This document shows, in pieces, positions 34,116 to 42,860 of a stretch of 64,000 nt of DNA. A program made the translations under genes and the position numbers. The DNA lies in contig NZ_JAGPNM010000002.1 in the NCBI RefSeq assembly GCF_018831085.1, positions 124,001 through 188,000 on the forward strand, written 5' to 3'. This stretch comes from Rheinheimera oceanensis. Its GTDB lineage: Bacteria; Pseudomonadota; Gammaproteobacteria; Enterobacterales; Alteromonadaceae. The notes beneath the pieces were generated by a model. It worked only from the letters and a program-made list of their open reading frames with translations, did not search any database and was not told the DNA's origin. Within the stretch, counting starts at the first letter, position 1. Every line of letters begins with the position of its first letter.

Positions 34116-35066
34116 ATGAAAGATCGTATTATCATTTCTGTCTCAACTATCAATGGGACCCGCCATTTTAACGTCAGTAAACTGTTTAAACGCAACGCCG
34201 TTATTGCAATGTGGGCCATGCTGTTTGGCCTGATCATTACTGCCGCCGTTATAGATTACCTGCTACGTACTGTTGATAAAAGCCAACATCAGCGCACAGC
34301 GCTTACCGAACAGGCCGCCAGCCTGCGTGCCGAAATTGAAATACTGAACAACAGCAAACAGCAGTTAGAGCAGGAGTTAAGCACCAAACAGGATGAAATG
34401 CTGCAGATAGTAAACCGCGTTGGCGAAATTGAACTGGCGCTGGGGCTGGAACAGCAATATCCACAAAATTTAGAAAACCGGCTTGATACTGCCAGCATAA
34501 ACTCAGCGGCCCGTCAGGCCATGCTGCAACTGGTACCTAATGGCTCGCCGCTGGAGTTCCGCCGCCGCTCGTCACGCTTTGGTGTGCGCGAACACCCTAT
34601 TATTGGCAAGCAGCAACACCACAAAGGGGTAGACTTATCCGCCAGCCGCGGCACACCTATATACGCACCGGCAGACGGCGTAGTTGAAGTTGTCCGGCCA
34701 AACAAACAAGGCTACGGTAATTTGTTAAAAATCCGCCATGCGTTTGGTTTTTCAACACTTTATGCGCACCTGGACTCTTTTAAGGTAAAAAGTGGCCACT
34801 TTGTGCATAAAGGCGAGCTGATAGCCACCTCAGGTAATACCGGTTTATCCACTGCACCGCATTTACATTACGAAGTACATTTCCTTGATCGGGCACTTAA
34901 TCCGCAAAGCTTTATGGACTGGGATGCCACTAATTTCGATCTGGTGTTTGAGAAGGAAAGGAGCATTAAATGGGATTCTTTAGTCAGCATGCTGGAAACC
35001 AAGGCAAGCACGCAGTTACAACTGTCATTGCACAAGGATGCACAGTTAACGGCAGTCTCCGACTAA
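34116..35066 (+). CDS. M23 family metallopeptidase (membrane-anchored)
   Basis: The 316-residue product is a likely peptidoglycan endopeptidase anchored in the inner membrane. It has one membrane helix (about 28-50), a coiled coil (about 55-115), and a C-terminal LytM domain with HKGVDLSASRGTPIYAPADG (zinc His and Asp) and HLHYEVHF (second zinc site), so it looks active. Its last 97 bases overlap the bactofilin gene in another frame. Pairing with a bactofilin suggests a role in local wall remodelling and cell shape, as with CcmA and its peptidases in Helicobacter. Confidence 0.88.
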   Translation: MKDRIIISVSTINGTRHFNVSKLFKRNAVIAMWAMLFGLIITAAVIDYLLRTVDKSQHQRTALTEQAASLRAEIEILNNSKQQLEQELSTKQDEMLQIVNRVGEIELALGLEQQYPQNLENRLDTASINSAARQAMLQLVPNGSPLEFRRRSSRFGVREHPIIGKQQHHKGVDLSASRGTPIYAPADGVVEVVRPNKQGYGNLLKIRHAFGFSTLYAHLDSFKVKSGHFVHKGELIATSGNTGLSTAPHLHYEVHFLDRALNPQSFMDWDATNFDLVFEKERSIKWDSLVSMLETKASTQLQLSLHKDAQLTAVSD

Positions 35067-35404
35067 ACTGTGATATGCAGGTAGACGGTTATATAGAAGG
35101 CAAAATTGTCAGCGAAAAAACCTTAGTGATCAGTGGCACCGGCCGCATAAAAGGCGAGCTTACTGCCGACAAAGTGATTATTAACGGTTTGTTTGAAGGC
35201 GATTGCTTTGCCAATACAGTAGAAATACTGCCGCAGGGCAAAGCGCACGGCGTGATCCATTGCGACGATTTAAGTATTGAGCGCGGCGGCAGTTTTATTG
35301 GTAAAACCATGCCAACCTCCACCGAGCAGGTTATAAGCCTGCCTAAAACTGAGCCTGCCGAGCGTAATACGCCCTCGCTGCAGAGCAAAACCGAAACCGG
35401 TTAA
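34970..35404 (+). CDS. bactofilin (polymer-forming cytoskeletal protein)
   Basis: Bactofilins polymerise without nucleotide into filaments that localise wall enzymes. The 144-residue product has the short beta-helix domain: VTTVIAQGCTVNGSLRL, DGYIEGKIVSEKTLVIS, GRIKGELTADKVIINGLFEG and AHGVIHCDDLSIERGG, with a disordered tail. A GGAAAGGAGC ribosome binding site lies within the end of the M23 gene. The 97-base overlap implies tight co-expression. Confidence 0.9.
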   Translation: MGFFSQHAGNQGKHAVTTVIAQGCTVNGSLRLNCDMQVDGYIEGKIVSEKTLVISGTGRIKGELTADKVIINGLFEGDCFANTVEILPQGKAHGVIHCDDLSIERGGSFIGKTMPTSTEQVISLPKTEPAERNTPSLQSKTETG

Positions 35405-35500
35405 TACCGCCCTGCTATAGCCATTGGTCGCAAAGGCTGGAGTTTTTTTCATAGCACCGTTAAGTTGATAACGTCTTTAAAACTTAACGGCGGTATAACA

Positions 35501-36820
35501 ATGAAAAAAACGCTTCTGGCCAGTTTACTTTGCTTTAGCAGCCTCAGTGCTGTTGCGGCAACCTCCTTAGCTGAACAAATTAAGCAAGATTACCAGCAAC
35601 ATCTGGGGGCGCTGTTTACCCATTTCCACCAACACCCTGAACTGTCACATATGGAAATCCAAACCGCTAAGCGTCTGGCAAAAGAGCTGCGTGATGCCGG
35701 TTTTGACGTTACCGAAGGCGTAGGCAAAACCGGTGTGGTAGCCATGCTGAAAAACGGCCCCGGCCCGCTGGTAATGATGCGTGCCGATATGGATGGCCTG
35801 CCGGTAGAAGAAAAATCCGGCCTGGCTTATGCCTCTAAAGCAAAACAAACCGACTGGGACGGCAACGAAGTATATGTTATGCATGCCTGTGGCCACGACG
35901 TACATATTACCAGCCTGGTAGGCACAGCAAGGCGTATGGCCGCGATGAAAGATCAATGGTCCGGCACCCTGATGCTGGTAGGCCAACCGGCTGAAGAAAG
36001 GGTTGGCGGCGCCAAAGGCATGATGCAGGACAATATCTGGGGCCGCTTTGGCCAACCCGATTACGCACTGGCGTTTCATGTTTCATCTGAAATTGAAACC
36101 GGCAAAATTGTGGCAGTAGAAGGCTCGCCATACTCTGGCGTAGACAGCGTGGATATTATTGTGCACGGCGTGGGGGCCCACGGTGCCAGCCCGCACCGCG
36201 GTAAAGACCCTATAGTGCTCGGCGCACAAATTGTGCTGGCACTGCAAACTATCGTCAGCCGTGAAGTGGCACCAAAAGAGCCGGCATTAATTACCGTAGG
36301 TGCTTTTCACAGCGGCACCAAGCACAATATTATTTCTGACAAAGCCCATTTACAGCTAACCGTGCGTAACGACAACTGGGAAACGCGGGAATATTTAATC
36401 GCCGCCATTAAGCGGGTTGCTGAAAACCTGGGCCGGGCAGCCGGTCTGCCGGAAGATAAACTGCCAGAAGTACGTATTACCGACGAGCCCACCCCACCTA
36501 CTGTAAACGATATTCCGCTGACACAACGGCTGAAAAAAGCCTGGGCGGCCAAAATGGGCGAGCCGGTGTTTGATGAAAACTACAAACGCTTAGGCATGGG
36601 CGCAGAAGACTTCCCGTTTTTTACCACTAAGCCGTATATCCCCAGCACTTACTTTGCCGTAGGCGGCACACCGGCTGAAGCTTTTGCAGCCGAGAAAGCT
36701 GGTGGCCCGGCAGTACCCAGCCACCACAGCCCGCTGTTTAAAATCAGCCCTGAGCCAGCGGTAACCAAAGGGGTAGAAGCCACTGTGATCGCCTTGCTGG
36801 ATTTAATGCCAAAGCAATGA
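35501..36820 (+). CDS. secreted M20 family amidohydrolase
   Basis: The 439-residue product is an M20D-type zinc amidohydrolase, a group that includes N-acyl amino acid and hippurate hydrolases. It has a signal peptide (about 1-20, MKKTLLASLLCFSSLSAVAA), MRADMDGLPVEE, the metal motif MHACGHDVH, a lid domain with GVGAHGASPHRGKDP and GMGAEDFPFF near the end. The frame is open upstream, but ATG at 35501 begins a clean signal peptide. It probably acts in the periplasm; the substrate is unknown. Stands alone. Confidence 0.85.
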   Translation: MKKTLLASLLCFSSLSAVAATSLAEQIKQDYQQHLGALFTHFHQHPELSHMEIQTAKRLAKELRDAGFDVTEGVGKTGVVAMLKNGPGPLVMMRADMDGLPVEEKSGLAYASKAKQTDWDGNEVYVMHACGHDVHITSLVGTARRMAAMKDQWSGTLMLVGQPAEERVGGAKGMMQDNIWGRFGQPDYALAFHVSSEIETGKIVAVEGSPYSGVDSVDIIVHGVGAHGASPHRGKDPIVLGAQIVLALQTIVSREVAPKEPALITVGAFHSGTKHNIISDKAHLQLTVRNDNWETREYLIAAIKRVAENLGRAAGLPEDKLPEVRITDEPTPPTVNDIPLTQRLKKAWAAKMGEPVFDENYKRLGMGAEDFPFFTTKPYIPSTYFAVGGTPAEAFAAEKAGGPAVPSHHSPLFKISPEPAVTKGVEATVIALLDLMPKQ

Positions 36821-36862
36821 TGTCATTAAAAGACACATCGCAGGTTATATCCGAACAGAGCA

Positions 36863-36957
36863 GAATCGGTTTGCTCTAAGCTAACCGTTGAAGGCATGGA
36901 TGCCTGAGTCGAGCCCCCATGGATGGGTTCACGGCGTGTTAGCGTGAACAAACCGAT
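36863..36957 (+). repeat. interspersed repeat copy B (95 bp)
   Basis: It begins GAATCGGTTTGCTCTAAGC and ends GTGAACAAACCGAT, an imperfect inverted pair. The interior has GGCATGGATGCC, GAGCCCCCATGGATGGG and ACGGCGTG. Same family as the copies at 12925 and 38499. Located between the M20 gene and dbpA. Confidence 0.8.
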
Positions 36958-37089
36958 GGCAGCGAGTTACATCATCAGGCTTAGCTGCTTTTTTCACCAT
37001 CAAACTAATGCAAAGCCGCACCATTCTGCTACAATGCCGCCCCTTTTGCAGGCCAAGGCCCGCAGTTTTTTATTTTGCGGAGCACCAGC

Positions 37090-38472
37090 ATGAGCAACAC
37101 CTGTTTTTCCAGCCTGAATTTACCCGACGCCTTAGTCAGTAATCTTAACGATTTAGGCTACAGCAGCATGACAGCCATACAGGCGCAGGCTCTGCCGGCA
37201 ATTTTGGCCGGGCAGGATGTTATCGGCCAGGCAAAAACCGGTTCAGGCAAAACGGCCGCCTTTGGTTTAGGCCTGCTGGCTAAATTAGATGTTAAGTATT
37301 TCCGTGTGCAAACACTGGTACTCTGCCCCACGCGCGAGCTGGCCGACCAGGTGGCGGCAGAGCTGCGTAAACTTGCGCGCAGTATTCACAATATTAAAAT
37401 TCTTACCCTGTGCGGTGGTGTGCCTGTTGGCCCGCAAATCGGCTCACTGGAGCACGGCGCCCATATTATTGTCGGTACGCCGGGCCGGGTGGTTGATCAT
37501 TTAGACAAAGGCCGGCTAAAGCTGGACGACTTAACCACGCTGGTGCTGGACGAAGCCGACCGCATGCTGGAAATGGGCTTTCAAACCGATTTAGATAATA
37601 TTATTGCCAAAGCTCCGGCTAAACGCCAGACACTGTTATTCAGCGCCACCTATCCTACTGCTATTGCCAGGCTAAGTGAGCGCCTGCTAACTAACCCGCT
37701 GCAGGTAACGGTAGCAGAGCAGCACAACACCAGCAGCATACAGCAGCAGTTTTTTCAGGTGGCCGACAACAGCGCCCGCTTAAGTGCACTGCGTGCCTTA
37801 TTACTGCAGTATCAGGGCCAAAGCAGTATGGTGTTTTGTAATACCAAGCGCGAAACACAAGACGTTGCCGATACCCTGCTCGGTTACGGTTTTAGCGTAC
37901 TGGCACTACATGGCGATATGGAGCAAAAAGACCGCGATCAAACTCTGGTGCAGTTTGCCAATGGCAGTGCCTGTATTTTAGTGGCAACCGACGTGGCCGC
38001 CCGTGGCCTGGATATCAGCAGTGTAGATGCGGTATTCAACTACCAGCTGGCGCACGATGCCGACACCCATATCCACCGTATTGGCCGCACCGGCCGCGCA
38101 GGCCAAAGTGGTATTGCGCTGAGTTTATTTACCGCCGCTGATGCCGGTAAACTGATCCCGCTGGAAGATGGCTTAGGTATTAAAATTGACACCGCTGAAC
38201 TGCCGGTTGTCGATATCGCCGCGTTAAAACCAGCCAAACCATTAATGGCCACGCTGCAACTGGATGGTGGTAAAAAACATAAAATCCGTGCCGGTGACAT
38301 AGTCGGCGCCCTCACCGCCAGCAAGCAACTGACTAATGATGACTTAGGTAAAATTCAACTGCACGATATCTGGAGCTTTGTTGCGGTAAAACGCACAGCC
38401 GTAAAGCTGGCACTGCAGTTAATCCAACAGGGCAAAATTAAAGGTAAAAGTATCCGCGCCCGGGCGCTGTAA
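37090..38472 (+). CDS. dbpA: ATP-dependent RNA helicase DbpA
   Basis: DbpA is a DEAD-box helicase that binds hairpin 92 of 23S rRNA in large-subunit assembly. The 460-residue protein has AKTGSGKTAAFGLG (motif I), PTRELADQ, DEADRMLEMGF (motif II), FSAT, ATDVAARGLD and HRIGRTGRAGQSG (motif VI), and a C-terminal RNA-binding domain (KIRAGDIVGALTASKQLT). The ATG at 37090 has GGAG 7-8 bases upstream; a TTG 15 bases earlier is less likely. Flanked on both sides by copies of the same repeat. Confidence 0.95.
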   Translation: MSNTCFSSLNLPDALVSNLNDLGYSSMTAIQAQALPAILAGQDVIGQAKTGSGKTAAFGLGLLAKLDVKYFRVQTLVLCPTRELADQVAAELRKLARSIHNIKILTLCGGVPVGPQIGSLEHGAHIIVGTPGRVVDHLDKGRLKLDDLTTLVLDEADRMLEMGFQTDLDNIIAKAPAKRQTLLFSATYPTAIARLSERLLTNPLQVTVAEQHNTSSIQQQFFQVADNSARLSALRALLLQYQGQSSMVFCNTKRETQDVADTLLGYGFSVLALHGDMEQKDRDQTLVQFANGSACILVATDVAARGLDISSVDAVFNYQLAHDADTHIHRIGRTGRAGQSGIALSLFTAADAGKLIPLEDGLGIKIDTAELPVVDIAALKPAKPLMATLQLDGGKKHKIRAGDIVGALTASKQLTNDDLGKIQLHDIWSFVAVKRTAVKLALQLIQQGKIKGKSIRARAL

Positions 38473-38498
38473 TAACGACGCCATTGCCGCCGGAGTAA

Positions 38499-38595
38499 GA
38501 ACCGGTTTGCCCTAAGCGAACCGTTGAAGGCATGGATGCCTGAATCGAGCCTACAGGGAGGTATTTACGGCGTGTTTGCGTGGGCTAACCGGTTC
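38499..38595 (+). repeat. interspersed repeat copy C (97 bp)
   Basis: It begins GAACCGGTTTGCCCTAAGC and ends GGGCTAACCGGTTC. The interior matches copy B (AACCGTTGAAGGCATGGATG, then CGAGCC, then TTACGGCGTG). Same orientation as copy B. It starts 27 bases after the dbpA stop codon and may act as its transcription end structure. Confidence 0.8.
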
Positions 38596-38623
38596 GCGCA
38601 TAAACCTCTCACCGTTCTGCACA

Positions 38624-39043
38624 CTAGATCTGCGGTTTCCCCTGGCGCAAAGCCTTAGTAGCACCACGCTGCTTTTTATGTTCCAGCCGCCGCTGCTGGC
38701 TGCCATAGGTAGCTTTGGTAGCAATACGTTTTTTTGCTACCCTGGCGGCTGACTGCACCAGCTCAATAAACTGCGCCAGGGCCTGCTCGCGGTTCATCTC
38801 CTGGCTGCGGCTTTGCTGGCATTTAATAATAATTTTGCCACTTTGCGTAATGCGGTGATCTGATTTTGCCAACAGCTTATCTTTGTAAAACTGCGGCAAA
38901 CTACTGGCATTAATATCAAAAATAAGCTGCGCCGCCGTAGACACCTTATTCACATGCTGGCCCCCGGCACCACTGGAGCGGATAAACTGCCATTCCAGCT
39001 CATGATCATTAAGAACCACACTACCTGAAATCTGAATTGCCAT
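38624..39043 (-). CDS. arfB: ribosome rescue peptidyl-tRNA hydrolase ArfB
   Basis: ArfB (YaeJ) frees stalled ribosomes by hydrolysing peptidyl-tRNA without a stop codon. The 139-residue product has the catalytic GGQ in [15 protein letters not shown] (about 25-35) and a basic C-terminal tail (QQRRLEHKKQRGATKALRQG) that enters the empty mRNA channel. Start set at the ATG at 39043, matching family length; the frame extends further upstream. No strong ribosome binding site is visible. Confidence 0.93.
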   Translation of the reverse strand: MAIQISGSVVLNDHELEWQFIRSSGAGGQHVNKVSTAAQLIFDINASSLPQFYKDKLLAKSDHRITQSGKIIIKCQQSRSQEMNREQALAQFIELVQSAARVAKKRIATKATYGSQQRRLEHKKQRGATKALRQGKPQI

Positions 39044-39217
39044 GCTATTGCTACAGGTTGCTGCGTTAATACTCCGATCAGACCACAAGCACCGCCGTGA
39101 CACAAGTTTAACGGCCTACGCCTAAAGTCTATGCACCTTAAGTCTAAGTTCGTTAACTGCAATTTTTAGCTACAGTAATGCCATTGTCGTTACCACTACC
39201 GACGTAAGGATACCAAC

Positions 39218-41122
39218 ATGGCCAGTACCAGCCCCTATCACAATGAATATCAACGTGCTATTAACGCCCCTGAAGCGTTCTGGCAGCAGCAGGCCGCTAA
39301 ACTAAACTGGTATAAAACACCGCGTACTATTTTACGGCAACAAGATACGCATCATTACCAGTGGTTCAGCGATGGCGTGCTTAATACCGCTTATCTGGCG
39401 CTGGACACCCACATTGAGCAAGGCCGTGGTGAACAAACCGCACTGATTTACGACTCGCCGGTAACTAACAGCAAGCAGCAATTCAGCTACCGCGAACTGC
39501 GCGATGAAGTGGCCCGCTTTGCCGGGGTATTAAAAGCGTTGGGCGTGAGCAAAGGCGATCGCGTAGTAATTTATATGCCAATGATCCCACAAGCTGCTAT
39601 TGCCATGCTGGCAGTAGCACGTTTAGGTGCCATACATTCGGTGGTGTTTGGTGGTTTTTCAGCCCATGAGCTGGCCATGCGGATAGACGATGCCACACCC
39701 AAAGTCGTGGTAAGCGCATCCTGCGGTATAGAAATCAGTAAACTTATCGCCTACAAACCCCTGCTGGATGACGCCATCAGCAAAGCCGTGCACAAACCAC
39801 AACACTGTATTATTTATCAGCGGCCACAACTGCTGGCTAGCCTGCAGGACGGCCGCGATCTGGACTGGCGCCAGGCCATGGCCGCAGCAGAAAGCGCACC
39901 CTGCGTACCGGTAAAAGCTACCGATCCGTTATATGTGTTGTACACCTCCGGCACCACCGGCAAACCCAAAGGCGTAGTGCGCGACAACGGCGGCCATGCG
40001 GTGGCGCTTAATTACAGTATGCAGGCGGTATATAACGCCAAACCGGGCGATGTATTCTGGGCCGCGTCTGACGTTGGCTGGGTAGTGGGCCACTCTTATA
40101 TTGTTTATGCACCGCTTATTGCCGGTTGCACCAGCGTATTGTATGAAGGCAAACCAGTGTTTACCCCCGATGCCGGTGCCTTCTGGCGGGTATGCGCCGA
40201 GTATAAGGTTAATGTTTTATTTGCCGCACCTACTGCGTTTCGGGCCATTCGCAAAGAAGACCCTGAAGCGGCACTGCAGCGCTACGATTTATCGGCCCTG
40301 CGCGCCGTGTTTGTTGCCGGAGAGCGGCTGGACCCGGCCACTTACCAGTGGGTAGCTGAAAAACTGCAAAAACCGGTGATTGACCACTGGTGGCAAACTG
40401 AAACCGGTTGGCCCATTGCCGCCAACCCGGCCGGGTTGGAGTTAATGCATGCCAAACCCGGCTCTGCTACTGTGCCGGTGCCGGGCTTTAACGTACAAAT
40501 ACTGGACGACAACGGCAAAGCCCTGCGCGCGAATGAACAGGGTTTTATTGCCCTGGCTCTGCCACTGCCACCGGGCTGTTTAACCACTATCTGGGGTAAC
40601 GACGAGCGTTTTGTTGCCGGTTATCTGGACAGTTTTCCCGGTTACTACGCCAGCGGCGATGGCGGTTATATCGACGAAGACGGCTATCTGTTTGTTATGG
40701 GCCGCACAGATGATGTGATCAACGTTGCCGGGCACCGCTTATCTACCGGCGAAATGGAACAAATTGTTGCTAACCATCCGGCAATTGCCGAATGCTGTGT
40801 GATTGGTATTTACGAGGCCATTAAAGGCCAGCAACCGCTGGCGCTGGTATTGCTGAAAAATGGTATTGATATTGATGAAACCATACTCGAAGCTGAGCTG
40901 GTTGCCATGGTACGGCAGGAAATAGGTGCCCTGGCCTGCTTTAAAAAAGCCATAGTAGTAAAACGCCTGCCCAAAACCCGCAGCGGCAAAATTCTACGTA
41001 AATTACTGCGGCAAATTGCACAAGGCAGCGAATACAGCATACCGTCTACCATAGACGATCCGGCCAGCATTGCTGAAATTGCCCAGCTTATGGCATTCAA
41101 GGGCCTGATTAGCCAGGCCTGA
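39218..41122 (+). CDS. prpE: propionate--CoA ligase (PrpE-like acyl-CoA synthetase)
   Basis: This enzyme activates propionate, and probably acetate, to the CoA thioester through an acyl-adenylate. The 634-residue product is of the AMP-forming class with the P-loop YTSGTTGKPKGVVRDNGG, the WWQTETGWPIA box, SGDGGYIDEDGYLFVMGRTD and the catalytic lysine in KTRSGKILRKLLRQ. SDVGWVVGHSYIVYAPLIAG and the overall start fit PrpE better than Acs. No prpBCD genes are nearby. AAGGA precedes the ATG. Confidence 0.85.
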   Translation: MASTSPYHNEYQRAINAPEAFWQQQAAKLNWYKTPRTILRQQDTHHYQWFSDGVLNTAYLALDTHIEQGRGEQTALIYDSPVTNSKQQFSYRELRDEVARFAGVLKALGVSKGDRVVIYMPMIPQAAIAMLAVARLGAIHSVVFGGFSAHELAMRIDDATPKVVVSASCGIEISKLIAYKPLLDDAISKAVHKPQHCIIYQRPQLLASLQDGRDLDWRQAMAAAESAPCVPVKATDPLYVLYTSGTTGKPKGVVRDNGGHAVALNYSMQAVYNAKPGDVFWAASDVGWVVGHSYIVYAPLIAGCTSVLYEGKPVFTPDAGAFWRVCAEYKVNVLFAAPTAFRAIRKEDPEAALQRYDLSALRAVFVAGERLDPATYQWVAEKLQKPVIDHWWQTETGWPIAANPAGLELMHAKPGSATVPVPGFNVQILDDNGKALRANEQGFIALALPLPPGCLTTIWGNDERFVAGYLDSFPGYYASGDGGYIDEDGYLFVMGRTDDVINVAGHRLSTGEMEQIVANHPAIAECCVIGIYEAIKGQQPLALVLLKNGIDIDETILEAELVAMVRQEIGALACFKKAIVVKRLPKTRSGKILRKLLRQIAQGSEYSIPSTIDDPASIAEIAQLMAFKGLISQA

Positions 41123-41249
41123 TCCGTCAAGCCAGCGCAGCCATGCTCAATCTGCGCTGGCAATTAAGCGGCTAAACAGCTTATGCTACACCGTCTGAAT
41201 TAGGTTGAATTTGCGCCGCCCCGGCGGGCAGTAAGGAGCGGTTGCCCGG

Positions 41250-42296
41250 ATGATTTCGCCAGTAAACCTGATGCACAAAACCATTACCTTTATGCAGCGC
41301 TGGCCGGGTTTAATGGCAATATTGGCCTTTGCCGGTGGTGTAGCCAGCTATATTCTGGTTGAACGCAAAGAATCACTGGCCCAGCTGATAGCGGTATTTT
41401 TATTGCTAAGCTGGTTGTGGCTGTTGCTGGACAACTGGCTGCGCGAGCGCATAGAGCAACGTTTTGGCATCACCTTATCACCTGTTCTGGTACGTTTTGC
41501 CCTGCAAACCGTGCACCAGGAAAGCCTGTTTTTCGCCCTGCCGTTTTTTCTTGCCGTTACCAGTTGGCACCACGGCCAGGCAGCCTTTACCGTACTGATT
41601 ATTTTTTGTGCGCTGGTATCAGTGGTAGACCCGCTGTACTACAAAAAGCTGGCTCCACATCGCACAGTGTTTGTGGTGTTCCATGCTTTTGCGCTGTTTG
41701 TGGTGCTGTTAATTGTGCTGCCGGTGTTAATGCAGCTTACCACCAGCCAAAGTATGGCTGCCGCCTTGGGTATTGCCGTATTACTGAGTTTACCCAGCCT
41801 GGGCGCAATAATGCCGGCTGGCCGCTGGTGGCGGGTGCCGTTTTTACTCTGTTTACTTACCGTACTTAGCGCCGGTTTATGGCAACTACGCAGTTGGGTG
41901 CCCCCGGCAGCACTGCGCCTTAACGCTATAACCCTGTCGCACGAAATGGATTACGAGCAACGCAAGCCCGGCAACAATATCAGCCAGATCAGCAACCACG
42001 ATTTACAGCAGCAAGGCTTATACAGCTTTACCGCAGTAACCGTGCCCCGTGGCCTTAACGAGCAAATATTTCATGTCTGGCTGCACAATGGCAAAGAGGT
42101 AGATCGTATTAAACTGAATATCACCGGCGGCAGCACCAGCGGTTATCGTGCCTGGAGCCACAAGCTGAATTTTCCGGCCAACGCTGAAGGTAAATGGCGG
42201 GTAGAAGTAGTAACAGAATCAGAACAGCTTATCGGCCTGGCCCGCTTTACAGTAACGGCTGCTGCACCGGCGCTACAACCGCAGGCGGGTTTTTAA
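41250..42296 (+). CDS. DUF5924/DUF2914 membrane protein
   Basis: The 348-residue product has an N-terminal half with six or so membrane helices (about 20-215) and a C-terminal soluble region with VPRGLNEQIFHVWLHNGKEV and GYRAWSHKLNFPANAEGKWRV, the DUF2914 pattern. Proteins of this kind are common in proteobacteria without a known role. Its end overlaps by 50 bases with the convergent small gene at 42247. Confidence 0.75.
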   Translation: MISPVNLMHKTITFMQRWPGLMAILAFAGGVASYILVERKESLAQLIAVFLLLSWLWLLLDNWLRERIEQRFGITLSPVLVRFALQTVHQESLFFALPFFLAVTSWHHGQAAFTVLIIFCALVSVVDPLYYKKLAPHRTVFVVFHAFALFVVLLIVLPVLMQLTTSQSMAAALGIAVLLSLPSLGAIMPAGRWWRVPFLLCLLTVLSAGLWQLRSWVPPAALRLNAITLSHEMDYEQRKPGNNISQISNHDLQQQGLYSFTAVTVPRGLNEQIFHVWLHNGKEVDRIKLNITGGSTSGYRAWSHKLNFPANAEGKWRVEVVTESEQLIGLARFTVTAAAPALQPQAGF

Positions 42297-42510
42297 CCGG
42301 CTTGCGGCAATGTTGTTTTAGTAACTGCTCAAGCTCCTTCAGCCGCGCCTGCAACTGCTGGCCATGATCAGGGTTATAAGGCTGGCGCAACTGCCTGCGG
42401 ATCTCAAGCCGCTGTTCATTTAGCATCTGGCATTCCGCCTGGGTAAATTGTGGCGTGGCCTGGGCCATGCCAATGGGTAGCAATAATAAGCAATATAAAA
42501 ACAGCCGCAT
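42247..42510 (-). CDS. small secreted protein of unknown function
   Basis: The 87-residue product has a signal peptide (about 1-18, MRLFLYCLLLLPIGMAQA) and a short mature part with two cysteines (C28 and C67), a charged helical segment (QLQARLKELEQLLKQH) and a Pro-rich tail. I do not recognise the family. It overlaps by 50 bases, tail to tail, with the DUF5924 gene. The clean signal peptide supports it being real. Confidence 0.6.
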   Translation of the reverse strand: MRLFLYCLLLLPIGMAQATPQFTQAECQMLNEQRLEIRRQLRQPYNPDHGQQLQARLKELEQLLKQHCRKPVKNPPAVVAPVQQPLL

Positions 42511-42680
42511 CGTTGTGCCCCCGGTTAATATAATAGTATTCTGCCGATAGCATTACGTATAACCACGCTGTATGCAAACAGATGTTGGTTATTTACCTTT
42601 GCCAAAGTAAATTGATCGCCCCCAAAGACTAAAGCCACCATTCTTTTAAGCCATAAAATTATTTAACCCAGCTTGTGCTT

Positions 42681-42706
42681 TAAACCCATCGAATTCGACG
42701 GGTTTA
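42681..42706. repeat. 26-bp palindrome, nested hairpin
   Basis: TAAACCC-A-TCGAATTCGA-C-GGGTTTA reads the same on both strands except for one A/C pair. An outer stem AACCCA (about 42665) with TGGGTT (about 42712) encloses it. Confidence 0.6.
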
Positions 42707-42736
42707 AAATTTGGGTTACTACAGATTGGCCAATGC

Positions 42737-42768
42737 GTTTCAATCCACGCACCTGCGTTAGGCGCGAC
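42737..42768. repeat. solitary 32-bp sequence resembling a type I-C CRISPR repeat
   Basis: It starts GTTTCAATCCACGC and ends GGCGCGAC, as do many type I-C repeats (canonical form GTTTCAATCCACGC, variable centre, then GCGAC). The hairpin is kept: CGCGCC pairs with GGTGCG with one G-U pair. Only one copy is present in the window, with no spacer array and no cas genes. It is therefore not called as an array. Confidence 0.6.
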
Positions 42769-42860
42769 GTAACAGGTACAAATAGAAAAGTATTTTCCGA
42801 CAGTTGACGGCCACACCGGCATTACAGTAATTTAGCCTCTGTTTTGCACTGTGATGTGCT

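Larger units (their letters stand above)
42511..42860. other. intergenic region before tRNA-Gly with palindrome and CRISPR-like repeat
   Basis: No gene was seen in these 350 bases. The region holds a near-perfect 26-bp palindrome (42681-42706) nested in an outer AACCCA/TGGGTT pair, and 30 bases further a 32-bp sequence like a type I-C CRISPR repeat (42737-42768). The tRNA-Gly promoter must lie in the last part. Confidence 0.55.

Noticed and set aside
42737..42768. CRISPR array
   Set aside because: Only one repeat-like unit is present; no second repeat at spacer distance on either side and no cas gene in the window.
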